Shown: in pieces, positions 7,007-15,395 of the stretch
Layout: each line of letters begins with the position of its first letter
Numbering within the stretch: position 1 is the first letter of the stretch
DNA from: Sulfurimicrobium sp963741495
Lineage (GTDB): Bacteria; Pseudomonadota; Gammaproteobacteria; Burkholderiales; Sulfuricellaceae
Assembly (NCBI GenBank): GCA_963741495.1
Contig: CAVUID010000007.1
Span: forward strand, 124,001 to 188,000
Direction of reading: 5' to 3'
DNA length: 64,000 nt
Notes under the pieces: generated by a model
Seen by the model: the letters and a program-made list of their open reading frames with translations, nothing else
Told to the model about the DNA's origin: nothing
Database searches by the model: none
Made by a program: the position numbers and the translations under genes

Positions 7007-8320
7007 ATGCACACCTCTCCAGTATACCAGCAACGTCGGCACCGTCTTGCCTCAGCCATGGGCGGCGGCATCGCGGTCATTCCCACCGCACCGGAACGGC
7101 CGCGCAACCGCGACAGCCACTATCCCTACCGCTTTGACAGCTACTTTCACTACCTGACCGGGTTTGTCGAGCCGGAAGCGGTACTGGTGCTGGTGGCGGG
7201 CAGCGCCCCAAGAAGCATCCTGTTTTGCCGCGAAAAAAATCTGGAGCGTGAAATCTGGGACGGTTTCCGCCATGGCCCGGAAGGCGCAAAAGAGACGTTC
7301 GGTTTCGACGAAGCACACCCCATCGCACAACTGGACGAAATGCTGCCCAAGCTGCTGGCCGACCAGCCCAGCCTGTACTTCCACCTCGGAGCCGACAGCG
7401 ACTGGGATGCCCGTGCCGTAGGCTGGCTGAACAGCGTACGCGAACAGGTGCGTAGCGGCATCACCGCGCCGGGGGCAATCCAGGATGTGCGCGCCCTGCT
7501 GGACGAAATGCGCCTGATCAAGGATGCCGAGGAAATCGCCACCATGCGCCGCGCCGCGGAGATTTCTGCCGCTGCCCATATTCGGGCCATGCGCCAGACG
7601 CGGCCGGAACGCAACGAATTCGAGATTGAGGCCGAACTGCTGCACGAATTTCGCCGTAACGGCGCGCAGGCGCCGGCATATAGCTCGATCGTGGCAGGCG
7701 GGGCAAATGCCTGCGTGCTGCATTACGTCTTCAACGATGCCCAGCTCAGGGATGGCGACCTGCTGCTGATCGACGCCGGGTGCGAGCTGGATGGTTACGC
7801 CGCCGACATCACCCGCACCTTCCCGGTCAACGGCAAGTTCAGCGCAACACAGAAAGCCGTGTATGAACTGGTGCTGGCGGCGCAGGTCGCGGCCATTGAA
7901 CAGATCCGCCCCGGCAACCACTGGAACGCGCCGCACGATGCCGCGCTGAAGGTGCTGGCGCAGGGTTTTATCGACCTCGGGCTGTGTCAGGGGACGCTGA
8001 ACGAAGTGCTGGAACAGGAAAGCTACAAGCGTTTCTACATGCACCGCACCGGCCACTGGCTGGGTATGGATGTGCACGATGTGGGCGAATACAAGCAGGG
8101 CGGCGAGTGGAGGCTGTTGCAGCCGGGCATGGCGCTGACGGTGGAGCCGGGCTGCTATATTCGCCCGGCAGACGACGTGCCGGAACGTTTCTGGAACATC
8201 GGCATTCGCATCGAGGACGATGTGGTGGTGACTGAACATGGCTGCGAAGTGCTGACCCATGGCGCGCCCAAAACCGTGGTGGAGATTGAGACTCTAATGT
8301 CATTGCGAGGAACGCAGTGA
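7007..8320 (+). CDS. pepP: Xaa-Pro aminopeptidase (aminopeptidase P)
   Basis: This 437-aa M24B metallopeptidase removes N-terminal residues before proline. The pita-bread metal ligands are present: LLIDAGCELDGYAADITRTF (two Asp), HRTGHWLGMDVHD (His), LTVEPGCY (Glu) and IGIRIEDDVVV (Glu). The N-terminal domain matches E. coli PepP (YPYRFDSYFHYLTGF). In gamma- and betaproteobacteria pepP heads a pepP-ubiH-ubiI operon, as here. The last seven codons (MSLRGTQ) and the stop TGA come from a palindromic repeat starting at 8299, so the original C-terminus was probably somewhat different. Confidence 0.96.
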   Translation: MHTSPVYQQRRHRLASAMGGGIAVIPTAPERPRNRDSHYPYRFDSYFHYLTGFVEPEAVLVLVAGSAPRSILFCREKNLEREIWDGFRHGPEGAKETFGFDEAHPIAQLDEMLPKLLADQPSLYFHLGADSDWDARAVGWLNSVREQVRSGITAPGAIQDVRALLDEMRLIKDAEEIATMRRAAEISAAAHIRAMRQTRPERNEFEIEAELLHEFRRNGAQAPAYSSIVAGGANACVLHYVFNDAQLRDGDLLLIDAGCELDGYAADITRTFPVNGKFSATQKAVYELVLAAQVAAIEQIRPGNHWNAPHDAALKVLAQGFIDLGLCQGTLNEVLEQESYKRFYMHRTGHWLGMDVHDVGEYKQGGEWRLLQPGMALTVEPGCYIRPADDVPERFWNIGIRIEDDVVVTEHGCEVLTHGAPKTVVEIETLMSLRGTQ

Positions 8321-8392
8321 CGAAGCAATCTATTTCTTTTGCGCTGGCGGCCAAGAGCGAGATTGCTTCGTCGCTTTGCTCCTCGCAATGAC
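8299..8392. repeat. CATTGCGAGGA palindromic repeat, left copy
   Basis: The 32-nt left arm starts GTCATTGCGAGGAACGCAGT and ends GACGAAGCAATC at 8330. The right arm (8361-8392) is GATTGCTTCGTCGC followed by TTTGCTCCTCGCAATGAC. The arms match in 28 of 32 positions with a ~30-nt loop. The repeat carries the stop codon of pepP. A second copy lies at 8701-8790, on the other side of a GIY-YIG gene. Confidence 0.9.
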
Positions 8393-8407
8393 GAGCGGGG
8401 TGTGGCG

Positions 8408-8695
8408 ATGGTGCGTCAGTTTTATGTTTACATCCTCACCAATAAAAACAACAAAGTGCTTTACACCGGCGTTACCAATGACCTGAAACGCAGGGTATAT
8501 GAGCACAAAACGGATGTTCATGAAGGATTCACCAAACGTTACCGTGTGCATAAACTGGTATATTTTGAGACCGGCGAAGATGCTTATGGGGCGATCAGCC
8601 GTGAAAAGCAGATCAAGGGCGGCTCGAGGCAGGACAAGCTGAGTTTGATCCATGGATTCAACCCGGACTGGAAAGATTTGTATGATGAAATTTAA
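8408..8695 (+). CDS. GIY-YIG nuclease family protein
   Basis: This 95-aa single-domain GIY-YIG protein is of the COG2827/UPF0213-like type. It shows the two signature strands (VYIL at 7-10 and YTGV at 19-22), the catalytic Arg in DLKRRVYEH (28/29) and a candidate metal-binding Glu66 in SREKQIK. It ends with the family-typical NPDWKDLYDEI. The fold cleaves DNA; the substrate of these stand-alone proteins is unknown. I start it at the ATG at 8408 because an in-frame TTG at 8339 would add repeat-encoded residues (LLRRFAPRNDE). It lies between two copies of the same palindromic repeat and separates pepP from ubiH, normally operon neighbours. Confidence 0.88.
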   Translation: MVRQFYVYILTNKNNKVLYTGVTNDLKRRVYEHKTDVHEGFTKRYRVHKLVYFETGEDAYGAISREKQIKGGSRQDKLSLIHGFNPDWKDLYDEI

Positions 8696-8700
8696 CACGC

Positions 8701-8790
8701 GTCATTGCGAGTGTAGCGAAGCAATCTCGCTCTTTGAGTGCCGAGAGAACAACAAGTTTGCTTCGTCGGCTGGCGCCTCCTCGCAATGAC
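8701..8790. repeat. CATTGCGAGGA palindromic repeat, right copy
   Basis: The left arm is GTCATTGCGAGTGTAGCGAA followed by GCAATC. The right arm (8760-8790) is GCTTCGTCGGCTGG followed by CGCCTCCTCGCAATGAC. It is more diverged than the copy at 8299-8392 and has a ~34-nt loop. The ATG inside its terminal CGCAATGAC is the start codon of ubiH. Confidence 0.85.
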
Positions 8791-9956
8791 AATCCCAAGT
8801 CATATTGACGTGCTCATCGTCGGCGGCGGGCCGGTGGGTGCCACGCTGGCACTGGCGCTGAAAGACAGTGGCCTGAGCGTAATGGTGCTGGAAGCCAATA
8901 GCGACTTCTCCCGCCCGACCGATCCGCGTGCCCTGGCCTTGTCGCAGGGCGCAAAAATCCTGCTGCAGCGGCTCGGGGTGTGGGATGCCATTGAGGCGCC
9001 TTCGCCGATCGAAACCATCCATATTTCCCAACGCGGCGGCTTTGGCCGCGCTGTGCTGCAGGCCTCGGAATGCGGCCTCCCCGCGCTTGGCCATGTGGTC
9101 AATTATTCGGCCCTGAGCACGGCGTTGCATCAGGCCCTGACAGCCAGCAGCGCGCTTTATCTGACCGGCACCACGGTACAGGCAGTGCAAAGCACGCCCG
9201 GTTTCGCACTGGCGGAATTCAGCCATGACGGCCAGCAGTATGAAGTGACCGCCAGCCTGCTGGTGCTGGCCGACGGCGGGCGCAGCTTGGGGGCGGTGCG
9301 GGGCGTGGAGCGCCATGTGGTGGATTATGGCCAGACCGCTGTGATCTGCCATGTCACCACCGAACTGCCGCACCACAACACGGCCTACGAGCGTTTCACG
9401 CCTTATGGGCCGCTGGCGCTGCTGCCTTCGGGCGACCGGCTTTGACCTGGTGTGGACGGCGCTGCCGGAAGAGGCAGAAACCCTGCTCCAGCTTGATGAC
9501 AAAGCCTTTCTGGAGAAGCTCCATGAACGCTTCGGCGACCGCCTCGGGGCCTTCACCAGCGCCGGGCGTCGTGCCAGCTTCCCCCTGAACCTTAAATATG
9601 CTCGCCCGGTCACGACGCAGCGCATGGCTCTGGTCGGCAATGCGGCGCAAACCATGCATCCGGTGGCAGGACAGGGATTCAATCTGGGCTTGCGCGATGC
9701 ATGGGAGCTGGCTGACGCCATCAAACGGGTGCCGCGCGCGGAAATCGGCAACGCCGCCATGCTGGCTCAATATCGTGAAAGTCGCAGCCCGGACACCGGC
9801 GGCAGCATCCTGTTTACCGACGCGCTGGTGCGACTGTTTTCCAATGATTACCACGGCATCAATATCGGTCGCGGACTGGGCCTGGCTGCACTGGATCTGC
9901 TGCCGACGGCGAAACGCATTGTGGCGCGCAAAATGATTTTTGGAGCAAAAGGCTGA
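8786..9956 (+). pseudogene. ubiH: UbiH, 2-octaprenyl-6-methoxyphenyl hydroxylase, frameshifted by one base
   Basis: FAD-dependent aromatic hydroxylase of ubiquinone synthesis. The first part (to 9445) has the Rossmann motif VLIVGGGPVGATLALAL and the second (from ~9437, shifted frame) has LVGNAAQTMHPVAGQGFNLG, the FAD-binding GD-like motif. The frames join at GACCGGC near 9436: removing one C gives LLPSGDGFDLVW, as in intact relatives, and a 389-aa protein (E. coli UbiH is 392). As written it would stop after GDRL. Either it is a recent mutation or a base-call error. The start ATG lies inside a palindromic repeat and lacks a Shine-Dalgarno sequence. The stop overlaps the next gene by 1 bp (TGATG). 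Confidence 0.85.
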
Positions 9957-11131
9957 TGGAATACGATGTCGTGATTGTAGGCGCCGGGCTGGTGGGCGCT
10001 TCGCTGGCAACCGCGCTGAAAGACAGCGGGCTGCATATTGCCCTGATCGAGGGCCGTGCTCCGGCCGCCCTGAGCCAGGATGAAAGCTGGGACAACCGCA
10101 TTTATGCCATCAACCCTGCCAATGCGCGCTTCCTCGATCTGGGCGGGGCATGGCGCCGGCTCGATCAGAGCCGCGTCACGCCAGTGCACGAAATGCACAT
10201 CTGGGGCGACGATCCGGCTGCCCGGCTGGATTTCAGCGCCTACGAGGCCGGCGTGGAAGAACTGGCCTTTATCGCCGAGAGCCGGCTGATCCAGGACGGC
10301 CTGTGGCGCACATTGCAGGATCAGTCCAATGTTGAGATATTCTGCCCGGCTGCCTGCGCTGCGCTGGATGTGGACGAAGATGCCGCCACGCTCACCCTGC
10401 AGGATGGCCGCACGCTGCGCGCCAAACTGATCGTCGGCGCCGACGGGCGCGAATCCTGGGTGCGCGCGCATGCCGGGATCGAAGCCAATCCCCGCGCTTA
10501 TGGGCAGGATGGCGTGGTGGCCAATTTCGAGACGGAAAAACCGCATCGCAATGCGGCTTACCAGTGGTTCAGGGAAGATGGCATCCTCGCCTACCTGCCG
10601 CTGCCGGGCAACCGCATCTCCATTGTCTGGTCCGCCTTCGATGTTCTGTCGCAGGAACTGATGGCGCTGCCGCCGGACGAGTTTTGCCGCCGTGTTCAGG
10701 AAGGGGGCAAAAACACCCTTGGCCAGTTACGCCTGATCACCCCGCCTGCGGCCTTTTCTCTGCGCCTGCTCAATCTGGAGCAGCTGGTCAAACCGCGTGT
10801 GGCGCTGATCGGCGACGCCGCGCACAATGTCCATCCGCTGGCCGGACAGGGCGTCAATCTGGGTTTCCAGGATGCGCAGCAGCTTGCACGGGTGCTGCTG
10901 CAAAAAGAATCGCAGCGCGACTGCGGCGATTATCTCCTGCTGCGCCGCTACGAGCGCGCACGCAAGGAAGATATTCTGGCCATGCAGCTGGTCACTGATG
11001 GCCTGCAGAAACTCTTCAACAACCCGGACCCCCTGCTGCGGACCTTGCGCAACACCGGTTTGAGCCTGACCAACCACCTCGGCGGTCTGAAAAACCGGCT
11101 CATGCGCCATGCCATCGGGGAACTCGGGTAA
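9956..11131 (+). CDS. UbiH/UbiF/VisC-family FAD monooxygenase of ubiquinone synthesis
   Basis: This 391-aa paralogue of the preceding ubiH has an N-terminal FAD motif DVVIVGAGLVGASLATAL, the conserved VGADGRESWVR (DG motif) near 163, and VALIGDAAHNVHPLAGQGVNLG (GD motif) near 280. Betaproteobacteria use two or three such hydroxylases for the C1, C5 and C6 positions of the ring. Position after ubiH suggests the UbiI/UbiF-like C5 or C6 enzyme, but sequence reading alone cannot fix the regiospecificity. It is translationally coupled to ubiH. Confidence 0.9.
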   Translation: MEYDVVIVGAGLVGASLATALKDSGLHIALIEGRAPAALSQDESWDNRIYAINPANARFLDLGGAWRRLDQSRVTPVHEMHIWGDDPAARLDFSAYEAGVEELAFIAESRLIQDGLWRTLQDQSNVEIFCPAACAALDVDEDAATLTLQDGRTLRAKLIVGADGRESWVRAHAGIEANPRAYGQDGVVANFETEKPHRNAAYQWFREDGILAYLPLPGNRISIVWSAFDVLSQELMALPPDEFCRRVQEGGKNTLGQLRLITPPAAFSLRLLNLEQLVKPRVALIGDAAHNVHPLAGQGVNLGFQDAQQLARVLLQKESQRDCGDYLLLRRYERARKEDILAMQLVTDGLQKLFNNPDPLLRTLRNTGLSLTNHLGGLKNRLMRHAIGELG

Positions 11132-11176
11132 ACTCCAGCAGTCCCTCTTATTTCAATCTCTATTTCAGGAATCCTC

Positions 11177-11905
11177 ATGCTTTCTCTCCAACGCTTTGCC
11201 CTGCCCCTGCTGTTTGGTCTTGCTGCTGCACCCGCACATGCCGATGACGCAGCCATCAAAAAGAACATCGAAACCAAATTTCCCGGCGCCAAGGTGCAAA
11301 GCGTGACCAAAACGCCTTATGCCGGTTTGTATGAGGTGCTGGTGGAAGGTCCGCAACTGATCTATTCCGACGACAAGGCCAAATATGTCTTCATGGGCGC
11401 GGTGCTCGACCTCGATGCGCAGAAGAATCTGACCGAAGAGCGCATGCAGAAGCTGACTGCGGTCAAATTCGATACCCTGCCGCTGGGCGACGCCATCAAG
11501 GTGGTGAAAGGCAACGGCAGCCGCAAGATCGCCGTGTTTTCCGACGCGGACTGCCCTTATTGCAAGAAATTCGAGCAGGAACTGGTCAATGTAACCGACA
11601 TCACGGTTTACAATTTCCTCATGCCACTTGAACAATTACACCCCGAGGCAGGCAAGAAATCCAGGCAGATCTGGTGTGCGCCAGACAAGGTCAAGGCATG
11701 GGATGACTGGATGATGAAAGGCACGCTGCCCAAGAACGATGGCAGCTGCGACAACCCGGTCGCCAAAACTATCCAGCTGGGGGAGAAGCTGGGGGTTAAG
11801 GGCACGCCTACCATCATTTTTGCCGACGGACGCCGTGTTCCAGGCATGATCCCGGCCGCGAAGCTGGAGCAACTCCTGGCAGGAAAGCCAGCAGCCAAGA
11901 AGTAA
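11177..11905 (+). CDS. dsbC: Thiol:disulfide interchange protein DsbC
   Basis: This 242-aa periplasmic disulfide isomerase has a signal peptide (LPLLFGLAAAPAHA), then the N-terminal dimerisation domain (about 24-95) and a thioredoxin domain with active-site CPYC at 126-129 and the cis-proline segment VKGTPTIIF. A second Cys pair (WCAPD and GSCDNP) matches the structural disulfide of DsbC. It lies 45 bp after the ubi monooxygenase and 3 bp before a methyltransferase gene. Confidence 0.95.
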   Translation: MLSLQRFALPLLFGLAAAPAHADDAAIKKNIETKFPGAKVQSVTKTPYAGLYEVLVEGPQLIYSDDKAKYVFMGAVLDLDAQKNLTEERMQKLTAVKFDTLPLGDAIKVVKGNGSRKIAVFSDADCPYCKKFEQELVNVTDITVYNFLMPLEQLHPEAGKKSRQIWCAPDKVKAWDDWMMKGTLPKNDGSCDNPVAKTIQLGEKLGVKGTPTIIFADGRRVPGMIPAAKLEQLLAGKPAAKK

Positions 11906-11908
11906 TCC

Positions 11909-12517
11909 ATGAAGGATTTCTGGAACGAGCGCTTTGGTGGCGCCGTGTATTTCTACGGTACCGAGCCTAATGCCTTTCTGGCTTCCCAGGCCCATCTGCT
12001 GCAGGCGGGGCAGTCGGCTCTTTCGGTCGCAGATGGCGAGGGGCGCAACGGTGTTTGGCTGGCGGAACAGGGGCTGGATGTGCTGGCGGTGGATTTTTCC
12101 GAGAAAGCACTGGAAAAATCAAGCCAGCTGGCAACTTCCCGCAGCGTGTCGTTGCAGACCGAACTGGTCAATGTACACACCTGGGACTGGGGTGAAAACC
12201 GCTTCGACGTGATCGTGGCGATTTTCATCCAGTTTGCTTCCTCAGAGGAGCGCCCTGCCCTGCACCGAGCCATCCAGCGGGCATTGAAACCGGGCGGCTT
12301 GCTGCTGCTGCAGGGCTATACGCCGAAACAGCTCGAATACAGGACCGGCGGCCCTTCCAACGTCGACAACCTGTACACGGCGGAAGATCTGCGGCGCGAT
12401 TTCGGCGCCATGGAAATCCTGCAATTACGCGAACACGATGCCGAAATCAGCGAGGGACCAGGCCACAGCGGCATGTCTGCGCTAGTGGACCTGGTAGCGC
12501 GCAAGAAACCAGTTTAA
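11909..12517 (+). CDS. Class I SAM-dependent methyltransferase
   Basis: This 202-aa protein has motif I variant ALSVADGEGRNGVWLAEQG (about 31-49), motif II acidic end VLAVDFS, and motif III-like FDVIVAIFIQF. It resembles the SmtA/TehB-like small methyltransferases that open with FWNERF...YFYGTEPN. The substrate cannot be predicted. It starts 3 bp after dsbC. Its last four bases overlap the convergent dps stop. Confidence 0.8.
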   Translation: MKDFWNERFGGAVYFYGTEPNAFLASQAHLLQAGQSALSVADGEGRNGVWLAEQGLDVLAVDFSEKALEKSSQLATSRSVSLQTELVNVHTWDWGENRFDVIVAIFIQFASSEERPALHRAIQRALKPGGLLLLQGYTPKQLEYRTGGPSNVDNLYTAEDLRRDFGAMEILQLREHDAEISEGPGHSGMSALVDLVARKKPV

Positions 12518-13008
12518 TCCTCGAGCAGGCTGCGCAGCATCCACGCCGTTTTTTCGTGCACTTCCAGGCGCTGCGTCAGCAGGTCCGCCGTGGGCTGATC
12601 ATCTGCCGCACTCACCACCGAGAAGGTCTTGCGGGCGGTGCGCGCCGTTGCTTCCTGAGCGGCCACCAGATGACGGATCATGTCGTCGGCCTTGGGCACG
12701 CCTTCCACTTCCTTGATCGAAGCCAGCTTGACGAACTCCTTGTAGGTGCCGGGGGCGGGATGGCCCAGCGCGCGGATGCGCTCGGCGATCAGATCGATGG
12801 CATTCCACTGCTCGGTGTATTGCGCCATGAACATCAGGTGCAGGCTGTTGAATTGCGGGCCGGTCACGTTCCAGTGGAAGTTGTGCGTCATCAGGTACAG
12901 CGTATAGCTGTCGGCGAGCAGCGCAGACAGGCCGCGCACGATCTTCTCCCGGTCTGCGGCATTGATGCCGATATCGATGGATGGAGCCTTGGTTTTCTTG
13001 GTAGCCAT
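12514..13008 (-). CDS. dps: Dps-family DNA-binding ferritin
   Basis: This 164-aa four-helix ferritin-like protein forms dodecamers that oxidise and store iron and shield DNA. The intersubunit ferroxidase ligands are visible: TLYLMTHNFHWNVTGPQF (His), and LHLMFMAQYTEQWNAIDLIAERIRALG (Asp/Glu). The lysine-rich N-terminus (MATKKTKAP) fits DNA binding. It lies 50 bp downstream of ahpF with no obvious terminator between, so an OxyR-controlled ahpC-ahpF-dps peroxide unit is likely. Confidence 0.95.
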   Translation of the reverse strand: MATKKTKAPSIDIGINAADREKIVRGLSALLADSYTLYLMTHNFHWNVTGPQFNSLHLMFMAQYTEQWNAIDLIAERIRALGHPAPGTYKEFVKLASIKEVEGVPKADDMIRHLVAAQEATARTARKTFSVVSAADDQPTADLLTQRLEVHEKTAWMLRSLLED

Positions 13009-13058
13009 GATTCAGTCCTCCTGGTCAGAAAAAATTAAATTGCTTGAATACTGTGTGC

Positions 13059-14603
13059 CTAGGCGCGAATCAGGTGGTCAAAGGCCGACAGACTGGCCTT
13101 GGCCCCCTCGCCCATGGCGATGACGATCTGCTTGTAAGGCACGGTGGTCGCATCGCCCGCGGCAAAAACGCCGGGCAGCGAAGTCTGGCAACGCGCATCG
13201 ATCTCGATCTCGCCATATTTGGACAGGTCGAGCGTTCCCTTGAGCCAGTCGGTGTTCGGCAACAGACCGATCTGCACGAAGACGCCCTCAAGCTCGATGC
13301 GGTGGCTTTCCTTGCTGACACGGTCAGTATAGACCAGGCCGCCCAGCTTGTTGCCATCGCCGGTAACTTCGGTGGTCATGGCGTTCTTGATCACGCTGAC
13401 ATTGGGCAGGCTGTTGAGTTTTTTCTGCAGCACCGCGTCGGCACGCAGTTTGTCGTTGAACTCGAGCACGGTGACATGCGCCACGATGCCCGCAAGATCA
13501 ATCGCTGCTTCGACACCCGAGTTGCCGCCGCCGACCACCGCCACGCGCTTGCCCTTGAACAGGGGGCCGTCGCAGTGCGGGCAGTAGGCCACGCCCTTGC
13601 CCCGGTATGCCTGCTCGCCCGGCACATTCATCTCGCGCCAGCGCGCGCCGGTGGCGAGCACCACGGCTTTGGCCTTGAGCGTGGCGCCACTGGCAAGGCG
13701 CACCTGGTGCATGCCCTCCCCCGGAATCAGCGCCTCGGCGCGTTGCAGGTTCATGATGTCGACCTCGTATTCCTTGACGTGCTGCTCCAGCGCCACGGCA
13801 AGCTTCGGACCCTCGGTGTGCTGCACCGAGATGAAATTCTCGATCGCCAGGGTATCGAGCACCTGGCCGCCGAAGCGCTCCGCTACCACGCCGGTGCGGA
13901 TGCCCTTGCGTGCGGCGTAGATCGCTGCCGCCGCGCCGGCGGGGCCACCGCCGATAACCAGCACGTCGAAGGCTTCCTTCGCGCCGAGTTTTTCCGCATC
14001 GCGCGTCGCTGCGCCGCTATCCAGTTTGGCGACGACCTCTTCAATGGTCATGCGGCCCTGGCCAAAAGGCTCGCCGTTGAGAAACACGCTGGGCACGGCC
14101 ATGATCTGGCGAGTACTCACTTCGTTCTGGAACAGTGCGCCATCTATCATCACGCTTTCGATGCCGGGATTGAGCACGGCCATGAGATTCAGGGCCTGCA
14201 CCACGTCCGGGCAGTTATGGCAGGACAGGGAAATGAAGGTCTCGAAATGGAATTTGCCCGGAATCGCCCTGATCTGATCGATCAGGGCGGGGTCGACCTT
14301 GGGCGGGTGACCGCCGCTCTGCAGCAGCGCCAGCACCAGTGAGGTGAATTCGTGGCCCATGGGAATGCCGGCAAAGCGGATGCGCGCCGTCTCGCCGGCG
14401 CGGCCGACCGTGAAGGAGGGCTTGCGTGCGTCCTTGCCATCCTCACGGACGCTGACGAGATGCGAAAGCGCAGCGATATCGGCGAGCAGTTCGCGCATCT
14501 GGAGCGCGGCATCGCTGTCATCAAGCGAGGCAACCAGTTCGATCGGTTGCTGCAGTTTCTCGAGGTAAGCGGCGAGCTGGGTTTTGACGTTGGTATCGAG
14601 CAT
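13059..14603 (-). CDS. ahpF: Alkyl hydroperoxide reductase subunit F
   Basis: This 514-aa flavoprotein passes NADH electrons to AhpC. The N-terminal tandem thioredoxin-fold domain carries the CHNC disulfide (ISLSCHNCPDVV). FAD binds at LVIGGGPAGAAAAIYAARKG, the redox-active CPHC is in GVAYCPHCDGPLFKG, and NADH binds at VAVVGGGNSGVEAAIDLAG. I start at the ATG at 14603, preceded by GGGAGAAC, rather than a longer reading frame up to 14786 that overlaps ahpC antisense-like residues. Confidence 0.96.
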   Translation of the reverse strand: MLDTNVKTQLAAYLEKLQQPIELVASLDDSDAALQMRELLADIAALSHLVSVREDGKDARKPSFTVGRAGETARIRFAGIPMGHEFTSLVLALLQSGGHPPKVDPALIDQIRAIPGKFHFETFISLSCHNCPDVVQALNLMAVLNPGIESVMIDGALFQNEVSTRQIMAVPSVFLNGEPFGQGRMTIEEVVAKLDSGAATRDAEKLGAKEAFDVLVIGGGPAGAAAAIYAARKGIRTGVVAERFGGQVLDTLAIENFISVQHTEGPKLAVALEQHVKEYEVDIMNLQRAEALIPGEGMHQVRLASGATLKAKAVVLATGARWREMNVPGEQAYRGKGVAYCPHCDGPLFKGKRVAVVGGGNSGVEAAIDLAGIVAHVTVLEFNDKLRADAVLQKKLNSLPNVSVIKNAMTTEVTGDGNKLGGLVYTDRVSKESHRIELEGVFVQIGLLPNTDWLKGTLDLSKYGEIEIDARCQTSLPGVFAAGDATTVPYKQIVIAMGEGAKASLSAFDHLIRA

Positions 14604-14671
14604 GTTGTTCTCCCTGCATGAATTGCAATGGAAAGGCGCCGCTGCGGCACTGGCGCCTTTGCGTTGAAATC

Positions 14672-14699
14672 CAGTCCCCGGAGTGAATTCCGGGGACTG
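14672..14699. other. Hairpin between ahpC and ahpF
   Basis: Perfect inverted repeat CAGTCCCCGGA...TTCCGGGGACTG with a 4-nt loop, between the ahpC stop and the ahpF start. The minus strand lacks a T-run after it, so it looks like an mRNA-stabilising or attenuating structure that would keep ahpC levels above ahpF rather than a full terminator. Confidence 0.6.
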
Positions 14700-14709
14700 C
14701 AAAGCTGAT

Positions 14710-15279
14710 TTAGATCTTGCCGACCAGGTCCAGGGACGGCGCCAGCGTGGCTTCGCCTTCTTTCCACTTGGCCGGGCAGACTTCACCCGGATGTGCCGCG
14801 ACGTATTGAGCGGCCTTGATCTTGCGGATCAGCTCGGATGCATCGCGGCCTACGCCACCGGCGTTGATCTCGATGATCTGGATCTTGCCTTCCGGGTCCA
14901 TGACAAAGGTGCCGCGTTCTGCCAGGCCCGCTTCCTCGATCATCACGCCGAAGTTGCGGCTGATGACACCGGTCGGATCGCCGATCATCGGAAACTGGAT
15001 CTTGCCGATGGTTTCGGAAGTGTCGTGCCAGGCCTTGTGGGTGAAGTGGGTGTCGGTGGACACGCCGTAAATCTCCACGCCCATCTTCTTGAACTCGGCG
15101 TAATTGTCGGCCAGGTCGCCCAGTTCGGTCGGGCAGACAAAGGTGAAGTCGGCCGGGTAGAAAAACATCACCGACCACTTGCCCTTGAGCGAGGCTTCGG
15201 TCACGTCAACAAACTTGCCGTTGTGAAAGGCGGTGGCTTTGAAAGGCTGAACTTCGGTGTTGATCAGGGTGGTATTCAT
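14710..15279 (-). CDS. ahpC: Alkyl hydroperoxide reductase subunit C (2-Cys peroxiredoxin)
   Basis: This 189-aa peroxiredoxin has its peroxidatic Cys in DFTFVCPTEL (Cys49) and its resolving Cys in GEVCPAKW. The GGVGR segment is typical of sensitive AhpC enzymes. The start at 15279 is chosen because GGAG sits 8-10 nt upstream and the resulting length equals the family norm. An OxyR-like site lies 79 bp upstream. Confidence 0.97.
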   Translation of the reverse strand: MNTTLINTEVQPFKATAFHNGKFVDVTEASLKGKWSVMFFYPADFTFVCPTELGDLADNYAEFKKMGVEIYGVSTDTHFTHKAWHDTSETIGKIQFPMIGDPTGVISRNFGVMIEEAGLAERGTFVMDPEGKIQIIEINAGGVGRDASELIRKIKAAQYVAAHPGEVCPAKWKEGEATLAPSLDLVGKI

Positions 15280-15357
15280 CAGGGGTTTCTCCTTCAGTGG
15301 GTTGAAATAAATCACTACGCTGAAACAAATGTTAAAGGCCCTGGCTCAATAATTCCA

Positions 15358-15394
15358 ATTGATTGTTTATATCAAATCGATAGTCATTTACTAT
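15358..15394 (-). promoter_or_regulatory. Putative OxyR-binding site upstream of ahpC
   Basis: On the minus strand four tetranucleotides with exact 7-nt spacing are present: ATAG-N7-CTAT-N7-ATAT-N7-CAAT. The OxyR consensus is ATAG-N7-CTAT-N7-ATAG-N7-CTAT, so 14 of 16 specified positions match. It lies just upstream of a possible -35 TTGGAA (15353-15358) and 79 bp before the ahpC start, and ends 1 bp from the xerC stop codon. Confidence 0.7.
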
Positions 15395-15395
15395 T

